Assembly (NCBI GenBank): GCA_965227315.1
Contig: OZ245737.1
Span: 1-64,000, forward strand
Reading direction: 5' to 3'
DNA length: 64,000 bases
Origin: JANQHS01 sp965227315
Lineage (GTDB): Bacteria > Bacteroidota > Bacteroidia > Cytophagales > CCMP332
The stretch's first letter is position 1; the number at the start of each line of letters is the position of its first letter. The notes under the pieces were generated by a model, which saw nothing but the letters and a program-made list of their open reading frames with translations, was not told the origin of the DNA and did not search any database. This document shows positions 9,389-16,874 of the stretch, one piece after another. The position numbers and the translations under genes were made by a program.

Positions 9389-9807
9389 TGGTATTAGTTC
9401 ACAGGAAGGAACGTTTTAACGCTGCTCACAGGCTATTCAATCCAAATTGGAGTGAAGAAAAGAATGAGGAAGTATTTGGCGCTTGTGCCAACCAATACTT
9501 TCATGGGCACAATTTTGAGATCACTGTAAGTGTAGCCGGTGATCCTGATCCTGATACCGGATTTGTGATCGACCTAAAGACCCTCAGTGATATCATTAAA
9601 GAGAATGTGGTGGATAAGCTGGATCATAAGAACATCAATATGGATGTGGATTTTATGGAGGGGAAAATGGCTTCCTGCGAAGTGCTCATTGCGGAGATCT
9701 GGAATATCCTGGCCCCAAAAATATCGGATGTATCCCAGGCCAGACTGCATCGGATCCTGCTAAAGGAGACCGATAATAATTTCATTGAATATCAGGGCCC
9801 AAACTAG
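9388..9807 (+). CDS. 6-pyruvoyl-tetrahydropterin synthase / QueD family protein
   Basis: A 139-residue T-fold enzyme. Zinc ligands are His14 (FNAAHRL), His39 and His41 (HGH); Cys33 is the nucleophile candidate; LDHKNIN lies at about 78-84. The motif is CxNxxxHGH, the spacing of true pyruvoyl-tetrahydropterin synthases, rather than the shorter CxxxHGH of standard QueD (preQ0/queuosine route). It could make a tetrahydropterin cofactor or serve queuosine synthesis. No other pterin or queuosine gene is near. It starts at the TAATG overlap with the permease and is followed by lpxB after 15 bp. Confidence 0.82.
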   Translation: MVLVHRKERFNAAHRLFNPNWSEEKNEEVFGACANQYFHGHNFEITVSVAGDPDPDTGFVIDLKTLSDIIKENVVDKLDHKNINMDVDFMEGKMASCEVLIAEIWNILAPKISDVSQARLHRILLKETDNNFIEYQGPN

Positions 9808-9822
9808 TCTCCGCTCAAATTC

Positions 9823-10935
9823 ATGAAACTTTACATCATTTCGGGAGAAAGGTCCGGTGATCTTCATGCTTCGAATCTTGTCAAGGAACTGAAGGCCCAG
9901 GAATCCGACTTAAGGGTCCGGGGGATCGGAGGTGATTTTTCACGCGAAGCCGGTGTGGAGCTCTTCAAAAACTACAAGGAGATCTCCTTTATGGGATTTG
10001 TTGAGGTGATCATCAATATCTTCAAGATCTCACAGTATTTCGGACAGACCAAGAAGGACATACTCTCTTTTCATCCCGACGCGATCATACTGGTGGACTT
10101 TGCCGGATTCAACATGAGGATCGCAAAGTTCGCCAAGGAAAATAACCTCAAGGTCTATTATTACATCTCCCCGAAGATATGGGCCTGGAATACCAAAAGG
10201 GTTGAGAAGATCAGGAAATATGTCGACCGAATGTTTGTGATACTTCCTTTTGAAAAGGACTTCTATCGGACTTATGGAGTGAGCGTCGATTATGTTGGAA
10301 ATCCGATCCTGGATGCGGTCGAAGGCTTCAAGCCTGATCCCGATTTCAAAAGAAGGAATGGGCTTGATGACCGCCCCGTGATTGCCATATTGCCAGGAAG
10401 CAGAAAACAGGAGATCGAAAGAATGCTGCATTTCATGCTGAGTCTTCTTCCCGCTTTTTCAGGCTATCAGTTTGTGGTTGCAGGCGTAAGCAATCTTACC
10501 CTGAACTATTATCAACAGTTTCGGCGCGGGGGAGAGGTCAAGATCGTTATTGACGAGACCTATGACCTGCTCAGCGTGGCCAAGGGTGCCCTGGTAACTT
10601 CGGGGACTGCCACACTTGAGACCGCGTTTTTCAGAGTTCCTCAGCTTGTCGGGTATAAGATGAATCTGATTTCTTTCTGGCTTGGCAAGGCCGTGGTAAA
10701 GGTGAAATACATTTCTCTTGTCAACCTTATTCTTGATCACCCCCTGTTGAAGGAGTTGATACAGGATAATTTCCACCCGAACCTGATCCGCGATGAACTT
10801 AGGAACCTGCTAGAGAATCCCGTTCGAAAAAAGGAGGTGGAAGAAGGCTATAATGAGTTGCTGGAAAAAATGGGAGGTACGGGTGCTTCAAAAAAAACCG
10901 CTTCCCTGATGCTTGGTTACCTCAAAGATCGGTAG
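9823..10935 (+). CDS. lpxB: Lipid-A-disaccharide synthase
   Basis: A 370-residue GT19 glycosyltransferase, the usual length for LpxB. Diagnostic blocks are YIISGERSGDLHASNLV at the start, ISFMGFVEVI, YYISPKIWAWNTKRVEKIRK, YVGNPILDAV, and ILPGSRKQEIERML, with GTATLETAF as part of the UDP-sugar site. The enzyme joins UDP-2,3-diacylglucosamine to lipid X at the inner face of the inner membrane. Its 3' end overlaps the convergent cobB by 14 bp. Confidence 0.95.
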   Translation: MKLYIISGERSGDLHASNLVKELKAQESDLRVRGIGGDFSREAGVELFKNYKEISFMGFVEVIINIFKISQYFGQTKKDILSFHPDAIILVDFAGFNMRIAKFAKENNLKVYYYISPKIWAWNTKRVEKIRKYVDRMFVILPFEKDFYRTYGVSVDYVGNPILDAVEGFKPDPDFKRRNGLDDRPVIAILPGSRKQEIERMLHFMLSLLPAFSGYQFVVAGVSNLTLNYYQQFRRGGEVKIVIDETYDLLSVAKGALVTSGTATLETAFFRVPQLVGYKMNLISFWLGKAVVKVKYISLVNLILDHPLLKELIQDNFHPNLIRDELRNLLENPVRKKEVEEGYNELLEKMGGTGASKKTASLMLGYLKDR

Positions 10936-11623
10936 TCAATATCTCAAATACCCTTTCCATCCCTGTCGTGGCCAATTCTTCAAAGTACTTGACCTTGAGG
11001 TTCGGATTATGGACTTCAGGTAGATTTGGATCGATCACATAAACAGGAACCTCAGGGTTGACGAAATGGATCAGGCTTGCTGCTGGGTATACAACCAGCG
11101 AAGTTCCTACCACGATAAGTATGTCGGCATCCCTTGCCAGGATCATGGCTTCATCCATGGCGGGCACCATCTCCCCAAACCAAACAATGTTTGGCCTCAG
11201 CTGTGACCCTTTTTCACAGGTATCACCCAGGTTCAATTCCCAACCATCCATTTGATAAACCAGTGAAGGATCTGATGTTGATCTTGATTCGAATAGTTTT
11301 CCGTGCAGATGAAGAACCTTTGAAGATCCGGCGGCTTCGTGAAGGCCATCCACGTTTTGAGTGATCACCTGGACATCATAATACTTCTCAAGATCCGCAA
11401 TCAGCTGATGTGCCCTGTTGGGCTTTGAATTAAGGGCCTGTTTTCTTCTTTGGTTGTAAAAATCCAGGACCAATTCGGGGTTTCGATGCCAGCCTTTTAT
11501 GGAGGCCACTTCCATCACATCATGTCCTTCCCATAGACCTCCGGAATCCCGAAATGTTTTTAAGCCGCTTTCCTGGCTGACGCCGGCTCCCGAAAGAACT
11601 ACAACCCTGGGTCTCGGGGACAC
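10922..11623 (-). CDS. cobB: SIR2-family NAD-dependent protein deacylase
   Basis: A 233-residue class III sirtuin of CobB type. Visible are VVLSGAGVSQESGLKTFRD (NAD-binding GAGxS), TQNVDGLHEAAG with the catalytic His in VLHLHGKLFE, RPNIVWFGEMVP, and VVGTSLVVYPAA. The Cys pairs of the zinc-binding loop are missing between HGKLFE and RPNIVWFGE, where the region holds a single Cys (GDTCEKG); this is the zinc-less bacterial form. Start is GTG within TAGTG, overlapping the topA stop by 1 bp, so translation is probably coupled to topA. Confidence 0.92.
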   Translation of the reverse strand: MSPRPRVVVLSGAGVSQESGLKTFRDSGGLWEGHDVMEVASIKGWHRNPELVLDFYNQRRKQALNSKPNRAHQLIADLEKYYDVQVITQNVDGLHEAAGSSKVLHLHGKLFESRSTSDPSLVYQMDGWELNLGDTCEKGSQLRPNIVWFGEMVPAMDEAMILARDADILIVVGTSLVVYPAASLIHFVNPEVPVYVIDPNLPEVHNPNLKVKYFEELATTGMERVFEILTTDL

Positions 11624-13938
11624 TATTTTTTTCTTCTCCTTTTCTTGGCGGGTGCTTTTTCAGCCAGATCCAGACACTCTTCAAGGGTGAGATCGGCGGG
11701 TTCCTTATCCTTGGGGATTCTCACGTTTTTCTTACCAACCTTGATGTATGGTCCGTACCTGCCACGCAGCACAAAGACCTCTTCGTTTTCCGGAAACTCC
11801 TTAATGATTCTGTTTTCAGCTTCGCTCTTCTTCTCCTTGATCAAAACTATTGCTGAATCCAGGTCTATATCAAAGGGATCCTGGTCTTTGGGAATAGATG
11901 CAAAAGTTCTTTCCCATTGAACATAAGGCCCAAACCTGCCGATATTGGCCTTGACCTCTTTTCCTTCCCATTCCCCCAGTGTACGCGGCAGTTTGAACAA
12001 TTCCAGGGCATCATCGAGAGAGATCGATTCAATGAATTGCCCATCGCGAAGCGAGGCGAAACGGGGCTTTTCCGATTCATCTTCAGCATCACCGATCTGG
12101 ATCATGGGGCCAAACCTACCGATCCTGGCATATACATTTTTGCCAGAGGCAGGGTCCTTGCCAAGATTCCTGGTGAGGTTCAGGTCATCCCTTTTCTTGG
12201 CTTCCGTGGTCTGAACATCCTCATGAAAATCCTTATAGAATTTGTTGATCATGTTGTTCCATACCTTCCTTCCCTCAGCGATCTCATCGAATTCCTTTTC
12301 TACGTTAGCGGTGAAAGAATAATCCACGACCTCTCCAAATTGACTGACAAGGAAATCGTTGACGACCATGGCGGTGTTTGTGGGGAAGAGTTTGTTCTTA
12401 TCCGCGCCGGTGATCTCGGTACCCTTTCCTTTCTCCAATTCTTCACCTGTGAGTGTCAGTTCATGATATTCCCTTTGGGTTCCTTCCTTGCTTTCCTTCC
12501 TTATGTAATCTCTCTTCTGAATAGTCGAAATAGTAGGGGCATAGGTCGATGGTCTTCCGATCCCCATCTCTTCAAGTTTCTTCACAAGACTGGCTTCTGT
12601 ATATCTGGCAGGATGCTTGGTGAACCTTTCTCTGGAATATATCTCCTGCGCGGATAGTCTCATGCCTTCGGCAAGAGGTGGCAGAAGGCCGGATTCGGCA
12701 TGCTTGTCTTCCTGATCTTCATCGCTTCCCTCAACGTAAACCTTCAGGAATCCATCAAATTCAACAACCTCACCCTGTGCTTCGAACAGGTTTCCCTCAG
12801 CAGGGCTTGGGATCCTCACTATGGTCTTTTGAAGCCTTGCTTCCGACATCTGCGAAGCGATGGCCCTTTTCCAGATCAACTGGTATAGCCTTTCCTGACC
12901 GTCATCGTTGCCTGCGGATTTTCTTGAGAAATCGGTAGGGCGTATGGCTTCATGAGCCTCCTGGGCTGAAGCATTTTTGGTCTTAAATCTCCTTTCCTGA
13001 GAGTATTCCGGTCCATACTGACCTGTGATCTCATTTTTGGCATTTTCCAATGCTTCATTGGAGAGGTTGACCGAGTCCGTTCTCATATAAGTGATGTGCC
13101 CTGCTTCATAAAGCTGCTGTGCGAGCATCATTGTCCTGGCCACTGAGTACCCGAGTTTTCTACTGGCTTCCTGTTGCAGGGTAGAGGTCGTAAACGGGGC
13201 GGCCGGACTTCTTTTCGAGGGCTTCTTTTCTACAGAATTGATCTGAAATTCAAACCCGATACAACCATTCAAAAAGCCTTCCGCACTTTCTAGATCCGCT
13301 AATTTCTTTTGAAGGCTGGCTTCAAAAATTTCTCCGGAATCTGTCTTAAAGTCCGCTTTCACACTAAATGAACTGCTGCTTTCGAACCTGAGGATCTCTC
13401 TTTCTCTTTCTACAACCAGCCTGACCGCAACCGACTGAACCCTTCCTGCGGAAAGCCCTGTCTTGATCTTCTTCCATAGCAGGGGAGAGATCTCATAGCC
13501 GACCAATCTGTCGAGCACTCTTCTTGCCTGCTGCGCATTGACCAGATCCTGATCAATTCCTCTGGGTTGGCTGATGGCATTGAGGATGGCATTCTTTGTG
13601 ATTTCTCTGAAAACAATTCTTCTGGTATTGTCTTCGTTGAGGTCCAGCGCTTCTTTGAGATGCCATGAAATCGCTTCGCCTTCCCGGTCATCGTCACTTG
13701 CAAGGTAGACAAGTTCAGAGCTTTTTGCTTTTGCCTTCAGATCCCTGATCACCTGTTTTTTATCCGGGCTAACGACATAGGTAGGGGCAAAATCATGCTC
13801 TACATCTATGGAAAGTCCATCCTTCGGAAGATCCCTCACATGACCAAAACAGCTTTCTACCGTGAAATCTTTACCAAGAAATTTTTCGATGGTTTTGGCC
13901 TTAGCCGGGGACTCAACAATCACAAGGTTCTTTGACAT
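11623..13938 (-). CDS. topA: DNA topoisomerase I (type IA)
   Basis: A 771-residue enzyme that relaxes negative supercoils. The TOPRIM domain begins at IVESPAKAKTIEKFLG with acidic residues in ASDDDREGEAISWHL; the catalytic Tyr is in HITYMRTDSVNLS near residue 290; the type IA core ends near 590. Instead of Cys4 zinc fingers, the C-terminus holds repeated GRFGP(M/Y)(I/V)Q modules (GRFGPMIQIGD, GRFGPYVQW, GRYGPYIKVG), and a Lys/Arg-rich tail (KKRRRKK), as is common in Bacteroidota. ATG start. cobB follows with a 1-bp overlap. Confidence 0.96.
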   Translation of the reverse strand: MSKNLVIVESPAKAKTIEKFLGKDFTVESCFGHVRDLPKDGLSIDVEHDFAPTYVVSPDKKQVIRDLKAKAKSSELVYLASDDDREGEAISWHLKEALDLNEDNTRRIVFREITKNAILNAISQPRGIDQDLVNAQQARRVLDRLVGYEISPLLWKKIKTGLSAGRVQSVAVRLVVEREREILRFESSSSFSVKADFKTDSGEIFEASLQKKLADLESAEGFLNGCIGFEFQINSVEKKPSKRSPAAPFTTSTLQQEASRKLGYSVARTMMLAQQLYEAGHITYMRTDSVNLSNEALENAKNEITGQYGPEYSQERRFKTKNASAQEAHEAIRPTDFSRKSAGNDDGQERLYQLIWKRAIASQMSEARLQKTIVRIPSPAEGNLFEAQGEVVEFDGFLKVYVEGSDEDQEDKHAESGLLPPLAEGMRLSAQEIYSRERFTKHPARYTEASLVKKLEEMGIGRPSTYAPTISTIQKRDYIRKESKEGTQREYHELTLTGEELEKGKGTEITGADKNKLFPTNTAMVVNDFLVSQFGEVVDYSFTANVEKEFDEIAEGRKVWNNMINKFYKDFHEDVQTTEAKKRDDLNLTRNLGKDPASGKNVYARIGRFGPMIQIGDAEDESEKPRFASLRDGQFIESISLDDALELFKLPRTLGEWEGKEVKANIGRFGPYVQWERTFASIPKDQDPFDIDLDSAIVLIKEKKSEAENRIIKEFPENEEVFVLRGRYGPYIKVGKKNVRIPKDKEPADLTLEECLDLAEKAPAKKRRRKK

Positions 13939-14038
13939 CTTATTTTTTTGATGGGTTCAAATATCTTTGAAAAAATGTTCCTGCAAAAAATTTAATTTAT
14001 TTATTGGCCTAAACGCTTGAACCAAAAAAAGGGTTTTA

Positions 14039-14536
14039 ATGAAAGTTCTCTACCTGTTACGACATGCCAAATCCGATTGGTCGGATTCCTCCCAGGATGA
14101 TTTTGACCGGGGATTGAACAAACGGGGATTATCCAATGCTCCATTCATGGGGAAGATCCTTGAGGAACGGGGAGTAAGCCCAAATCGGATATTCTCCAGT
14201 CCTGCCAAAAGGGCTCAACTGACTTCACTCATGGTATCGGAGCAACTCAAGGCTCAAAATTTGCTTGAGTTTGTAGAGGATATCTATGAAGCCAGTCCCA
14301 GAAGTCTGCTCGGCTTGATCAATGAGCTTGATGATTCGCTGGAGGAAGTGATGTTCGTAGGCCACAATCCTACTTTTACCTGGTTGGCTGAGTACCTCAC
14401 AAAGGAGGAGATTGGAAATATCCCGACAGCGGGATGCGTAAAGATCAAGTTCGAGTTTGATTCATGGGAACTTGTATCAGAAGGAACAGGAGAGTTGATC
14501 TGGTTTGAATACCCCAAAAAGTACTCGGCTGAGTGA
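14039..14536 (+). CDS. SixA-type histidine phosphatase family protein
   Basis: A 165-residue protein with the RHG signature YLLRHAKSDW at residues 5-14 (catalytic His9), FDRGLNKRG, IFSSPAKRAQLTS, and the second catalytic His in FVGHNPTFTWL. This is the SixA subgroup, known for removing phosphate from phosphohistidine in E. coli ArcB; in Bacteroidota the substrate is not known. Its stop is directly followed by that of the convergent reductase gene. A TATCTTTG box lies 70 bp upstream, but no -33 element accompanies it. Confidence 0.85.
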   Translation: MKVLYLLRHAKSDWSDSSQDDFDRGLNKRGLSNAPFMGKILEERGVSPNRIFSSPAKRAQLTSLMVSEQLKAQNLLEFVEDIYEASPRSLLGLINELDDSLEEVMFVGHNPTFTWLAEYLTKEEIGNIPTAGCVKIKFEFDSWELVSEGTGELIWFEYPKKYSAE

Positions 14537-15064
14537 CTATTTCTTTCTGTAGCTGAGGATGACGGCACCGCTATCATAGGATCTGCTCTTCTCAAGTGAA
14601 AACCAGGACTCCTTGATCTTTGGCGGAAACAGGGGGATCCCTTCGCCCAAGACAACCGGCATCAGAGATATGATCATTTCATCTATCCATCCCTGATTGA
14701 GGAATTCGGCCACCAATCTTCCACCTCCAACCAACCAGATATTTTTCCTGCTTTCGTTTCTGATCTCCCGGATCGTTTCAGGACTAAGGTCATTGATGGT
14801 GGTGGGATTCCCCAGCTTTCCCTTAAAGTTTTGATCCCTGGTCACTACATAGGTCTTGCAGTCAGAATAGGGCCACTCAACTCCAAAACCCACAACGACA
14901 TCATAGGTTTTTCTGCCCATGATAACGGTATCCACACCTGAATAGAATTCTTCATATCCATAATCCTCGCCCTCCGGATGTGGCATTTCGTCCAACCAAT
15001 CCACAGAATCATTGTTTTTGGCAATGTAACCATCAAGACTTGTAGCGATATAAAGCTGGATCAT
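14537..15064 (-). CDS. Dihydrofolate reductase family protein (RibD C-terminal-like)
   Basis: A 175-residue protein with a DHFR fold: SLDGYIAKNNDSVDWL at the start, TVIMGRKTYD in the middle and IWLVGGGRLVAEFLNQGWIDE near 115-135 for NADPH binding. It belongs to the RibD_C/YyaP-like group and not to FolA, whose substrate Asp/Glu environment is different. Reactions of the group are mostly unassigned. It is the last gene of a minus-strand run: leuS, kinase, hydrolase, reductase. Confidence 0.85.
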   Translation of the reverse strand: MIQLYIATSLDGYIAKNNDSVDWLDEMPHPEGEDYGYEEFYSGVDTVIMGRKTYDVVVGFGVEWPYSDCKTYVVTRDQNFKGKLGNPTTINDLSPETIREIRNESRKNIWLVGGGRLVAEFLNQGWIDEMIISLMPVVLGEGIPLFPPKIKESWFSLEKSRSYDSGAVILSYRKK

Positions 15065-15072
15065 TTTGACCT

Positions 15073-15765
15073 TCAGTTTAGGATCGATGATGTGAAATTC
15101 CGGATCTTATCTGCCAATTCCCTTTTGTCGAGTTTCTCAAGCGGATGCTCCCAGCCATCGCAGCTTTCAAACTTCCCATCGGAAGAGATCTTGGAAGCCC
15201 ATATGCTCTCGTCCTCTGAGACCATTTTATCATTGCTCCCCCTAAGGACCAGCAGCGGAGTGGAAATATAATCTTCATGGTCCTGATTCAGGAGAGGTTT
15301 TTTTCCCAGCTCTAACATGAGCTGACCTGTTTGCTGACAGAGTTTTTGCCAGCTTTCATGCGAATCAGAGAGGTGTTTTGCGTATTGGGGAACCTTCTCC
15401 TGGATCTTAGCAGGGTCAAGCCTGGATGATTCCCTTTTAGCCACTTCGGGGTTCCAATCGAATTTTGTACCGTATGTGATGATGCCCCTGAAATTGGCCA
15501 TCCTTGTAAGCTGTGTGTAGATCGCAACGTAACCGCCCATAGAATATCCAAATACAAAAGGGTATCTATACATCCGGATCTTTTCCGCCATCTTTTGCGA
15601 TATGATCTCGATGGACAGAGCACCGTTATAAACCTCTGATCCATGACCCGGATAATCCAGTCTGACCAGCTCAAAATCCTCCTGAAGCTCGGAGCTGAGA
15701 TCATTCGCCATGCTTTGAGCTCCTAGAGCTCCCGGAAGAAGGATTAATACGGGTTTATTGGCCAT
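15073..15765 (-). CDS. Alpha/beta-hydrolase fold protein
   Basis: A 230-residue cytosolic hydrolase. The strand VLILLPGALGA gives the oxyanion region, the nucleophile elbow is GYSMGG (Ser near residue 74), the acid candidate is the Asp in RGSNDKMVSEDE, and the catalytic His is in DGWEHPLEKL near the end. Substrate cannot be told. Its start overlaps the kinase gene by 11 bp, and the reductase follows after 8 bp, so the three are probably translated from one message. Confidence 0.85.
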   Translation of the reverse strand: MANKPVLILLPGALGAQSMANDLSSELQEDFELVRLDYPGHGSEVYNGALSIEIISQKMAEKIRMYRYPFVFGYSMGGYVAIYTQLTRMANFRGIITYGTKFDWNPEVAKRESSRLDPAKIQEKVPQYAKHLSDSHESWQKLCQQTGQLMLELGKKPLLNQDHEDYISTPLLVLRGSNDKMVSEDESIWASKISSDGKFESCDGWEHPLEKLDKRELADKIRNFTSSILN

Positions 15766-16849
15766 TGATCTGATTGGGAACTATGATCTTAAATTCTGAT
15801 CCTGCTCTGACATTTGAGTTAAAGCTGATCTTTCCATTTAGAAATTCGAGATTTTCTTTCACCAGATATAACCCCAAACCGGAGCCAAGGTTTTTATCTG
15901 AGGCTACAAAAAACATATCGAAGATCTTATCCTGAAATTTTTCATCGATACCCAGGCCGTTATCTTTGACTTCCAACTCCAGAAAATCTCTGTTAACCCT
16001 TGCCTTGATGCTGACGTAATTATCCTCCTTGGAAGGATCATGGTATTTGACCGCATTCGACACCAGGTTTGATACGATATTGCGAACTCGCCTTTCATCA
16101 CTGATGAAATCCATGCCTCCATCTACCTGTACCGAGAACTTCAGGTTTGATGCGTTATGAGAGAACTTGATGGTTTCTACAATGCCTTCCAACATATCCC
16201 TTATTTCAATGGGCTTTTGTTCTCTTCCCGACCTAAGCGCCCTAAAAAAGTCCATCAGCTCACGGGTAAACCCGTCAAGCCGGATCATGCTGTTTTCAAG
16301 TAACCTCAGGTATTCCTCTTTTTCCTTTTCATTGCCCTTGTTCTGTTTCAGCAACTGGATCAGGCCCAGGGCAGAAGAGATGGGTGAGCGAAGGTCATGG
16401 GAACTGCTGAACAGAAGCTCGTCCATTTCCTTGTTGAGCTTTTTTAGCTCTTCATTTTGCTCGGAGATCTGGGCCTCGGATTCCTTGATCCTGGTGATGT
16501 CCACTATCGATACAATGCGATAGGCCTCGCCCTCAAAATCCAGGTTCTTGCCTCGGACCAATCCCCACCTTCTTCTATGCTCATGATCGATAAATTCGAT
16601 CTCATAGGGATCCTCGGGCCTTTCTTTTGCTTTTTGCTCTACCAGCGCCTTTGATTTGGTCGGAACAAATATGGCCGTGCTTTGGCCTATAAGGTCCTTT
16701 TTTGACCAACCGGTGTAGTCCTCAACGATACGGTTGACATCGATGATCTTGCCGCCTTTATGTAGAATAAGCCCCTCAATAGCGATCTCACCCAGTTCCT
16801 CAAAATACTTTAACAGGGATTCCAGTTCCGGTTTGGCGTTGATTTCCAT
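15755..16849 (-). CDS. Soluble PAS-domain sensor histidine kinase
   Basis: A 364-residue kinase without membrane segments. A PAS domain (about 15-125, with VDYTGWS-like VEDYTGWSKKDLIGQS) is joined by a coiled coil to a HisKA domain whose phosphorylated His is H151 in SSHDLRSPIS. The HATPase_c domain carries the N box NLVSNAVKYHD, G1 DNGLGID, and GSGLGLYLV. No response regulator lies beside it, so it is an orphan and its partner is unknown. A soluble PAS sensor suggests an intracellular cue. It starts 25 bp after leuS. Confidence 0.9.
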   Translation of the reverse strand: MEINAKPELESLLKYFEELGEIAIEGLILHKGGKIIDVNRIVEDYTGWSKKDLIGQSTAIFVPTKSKALVEQKAKERPEDPYEIEFIDHEHRRRWGLVRGKNLDFEGEAYRIVSIVDITRIKESEAQISEQNEELKKLNKEMDELLFSSSHDLRSPISSALGLIQLLKQNKGNEKEKEEYLRLLENSMIRLDGFTRELMDFFRALRSGREQKPIEIRDMLEGIVETIKFSHNASNLKFSVQVDGGMDFISDERRVRNIVSNLVSNAVKYHDPSKEDNYVSIKARVNRDFLELEVKDNGLGIDEKFQDKIFDMFFVASDKNLGSGLGLYLVKENLEFLNGKISFNSNVRAGSEFKIIVPNQINGQ

Positions 16850-16874
16850 CAGAGAGCAGAGGCCCGAAGCCTAT

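Noticed and set aside
11917..12657. 246-codon plus-strand open frame opposite topA
   Set aside because: It lies entirely within topA on the other strand, has no recognisable domain, and topA is certain; it is a shadow frame.
13962..13969. TATCTTTG as promoter of the SixA-type phosphatase gene
   Set aside because: Exact match to the -7 consensus, but no TTG/TTTG at the right distance upstream; not enough for a call.
14508..14520. TACCCCAA half-site near the end of the SixA-type gene
   Set aside because: No inverted partner and inside a coding region; expected by chance.
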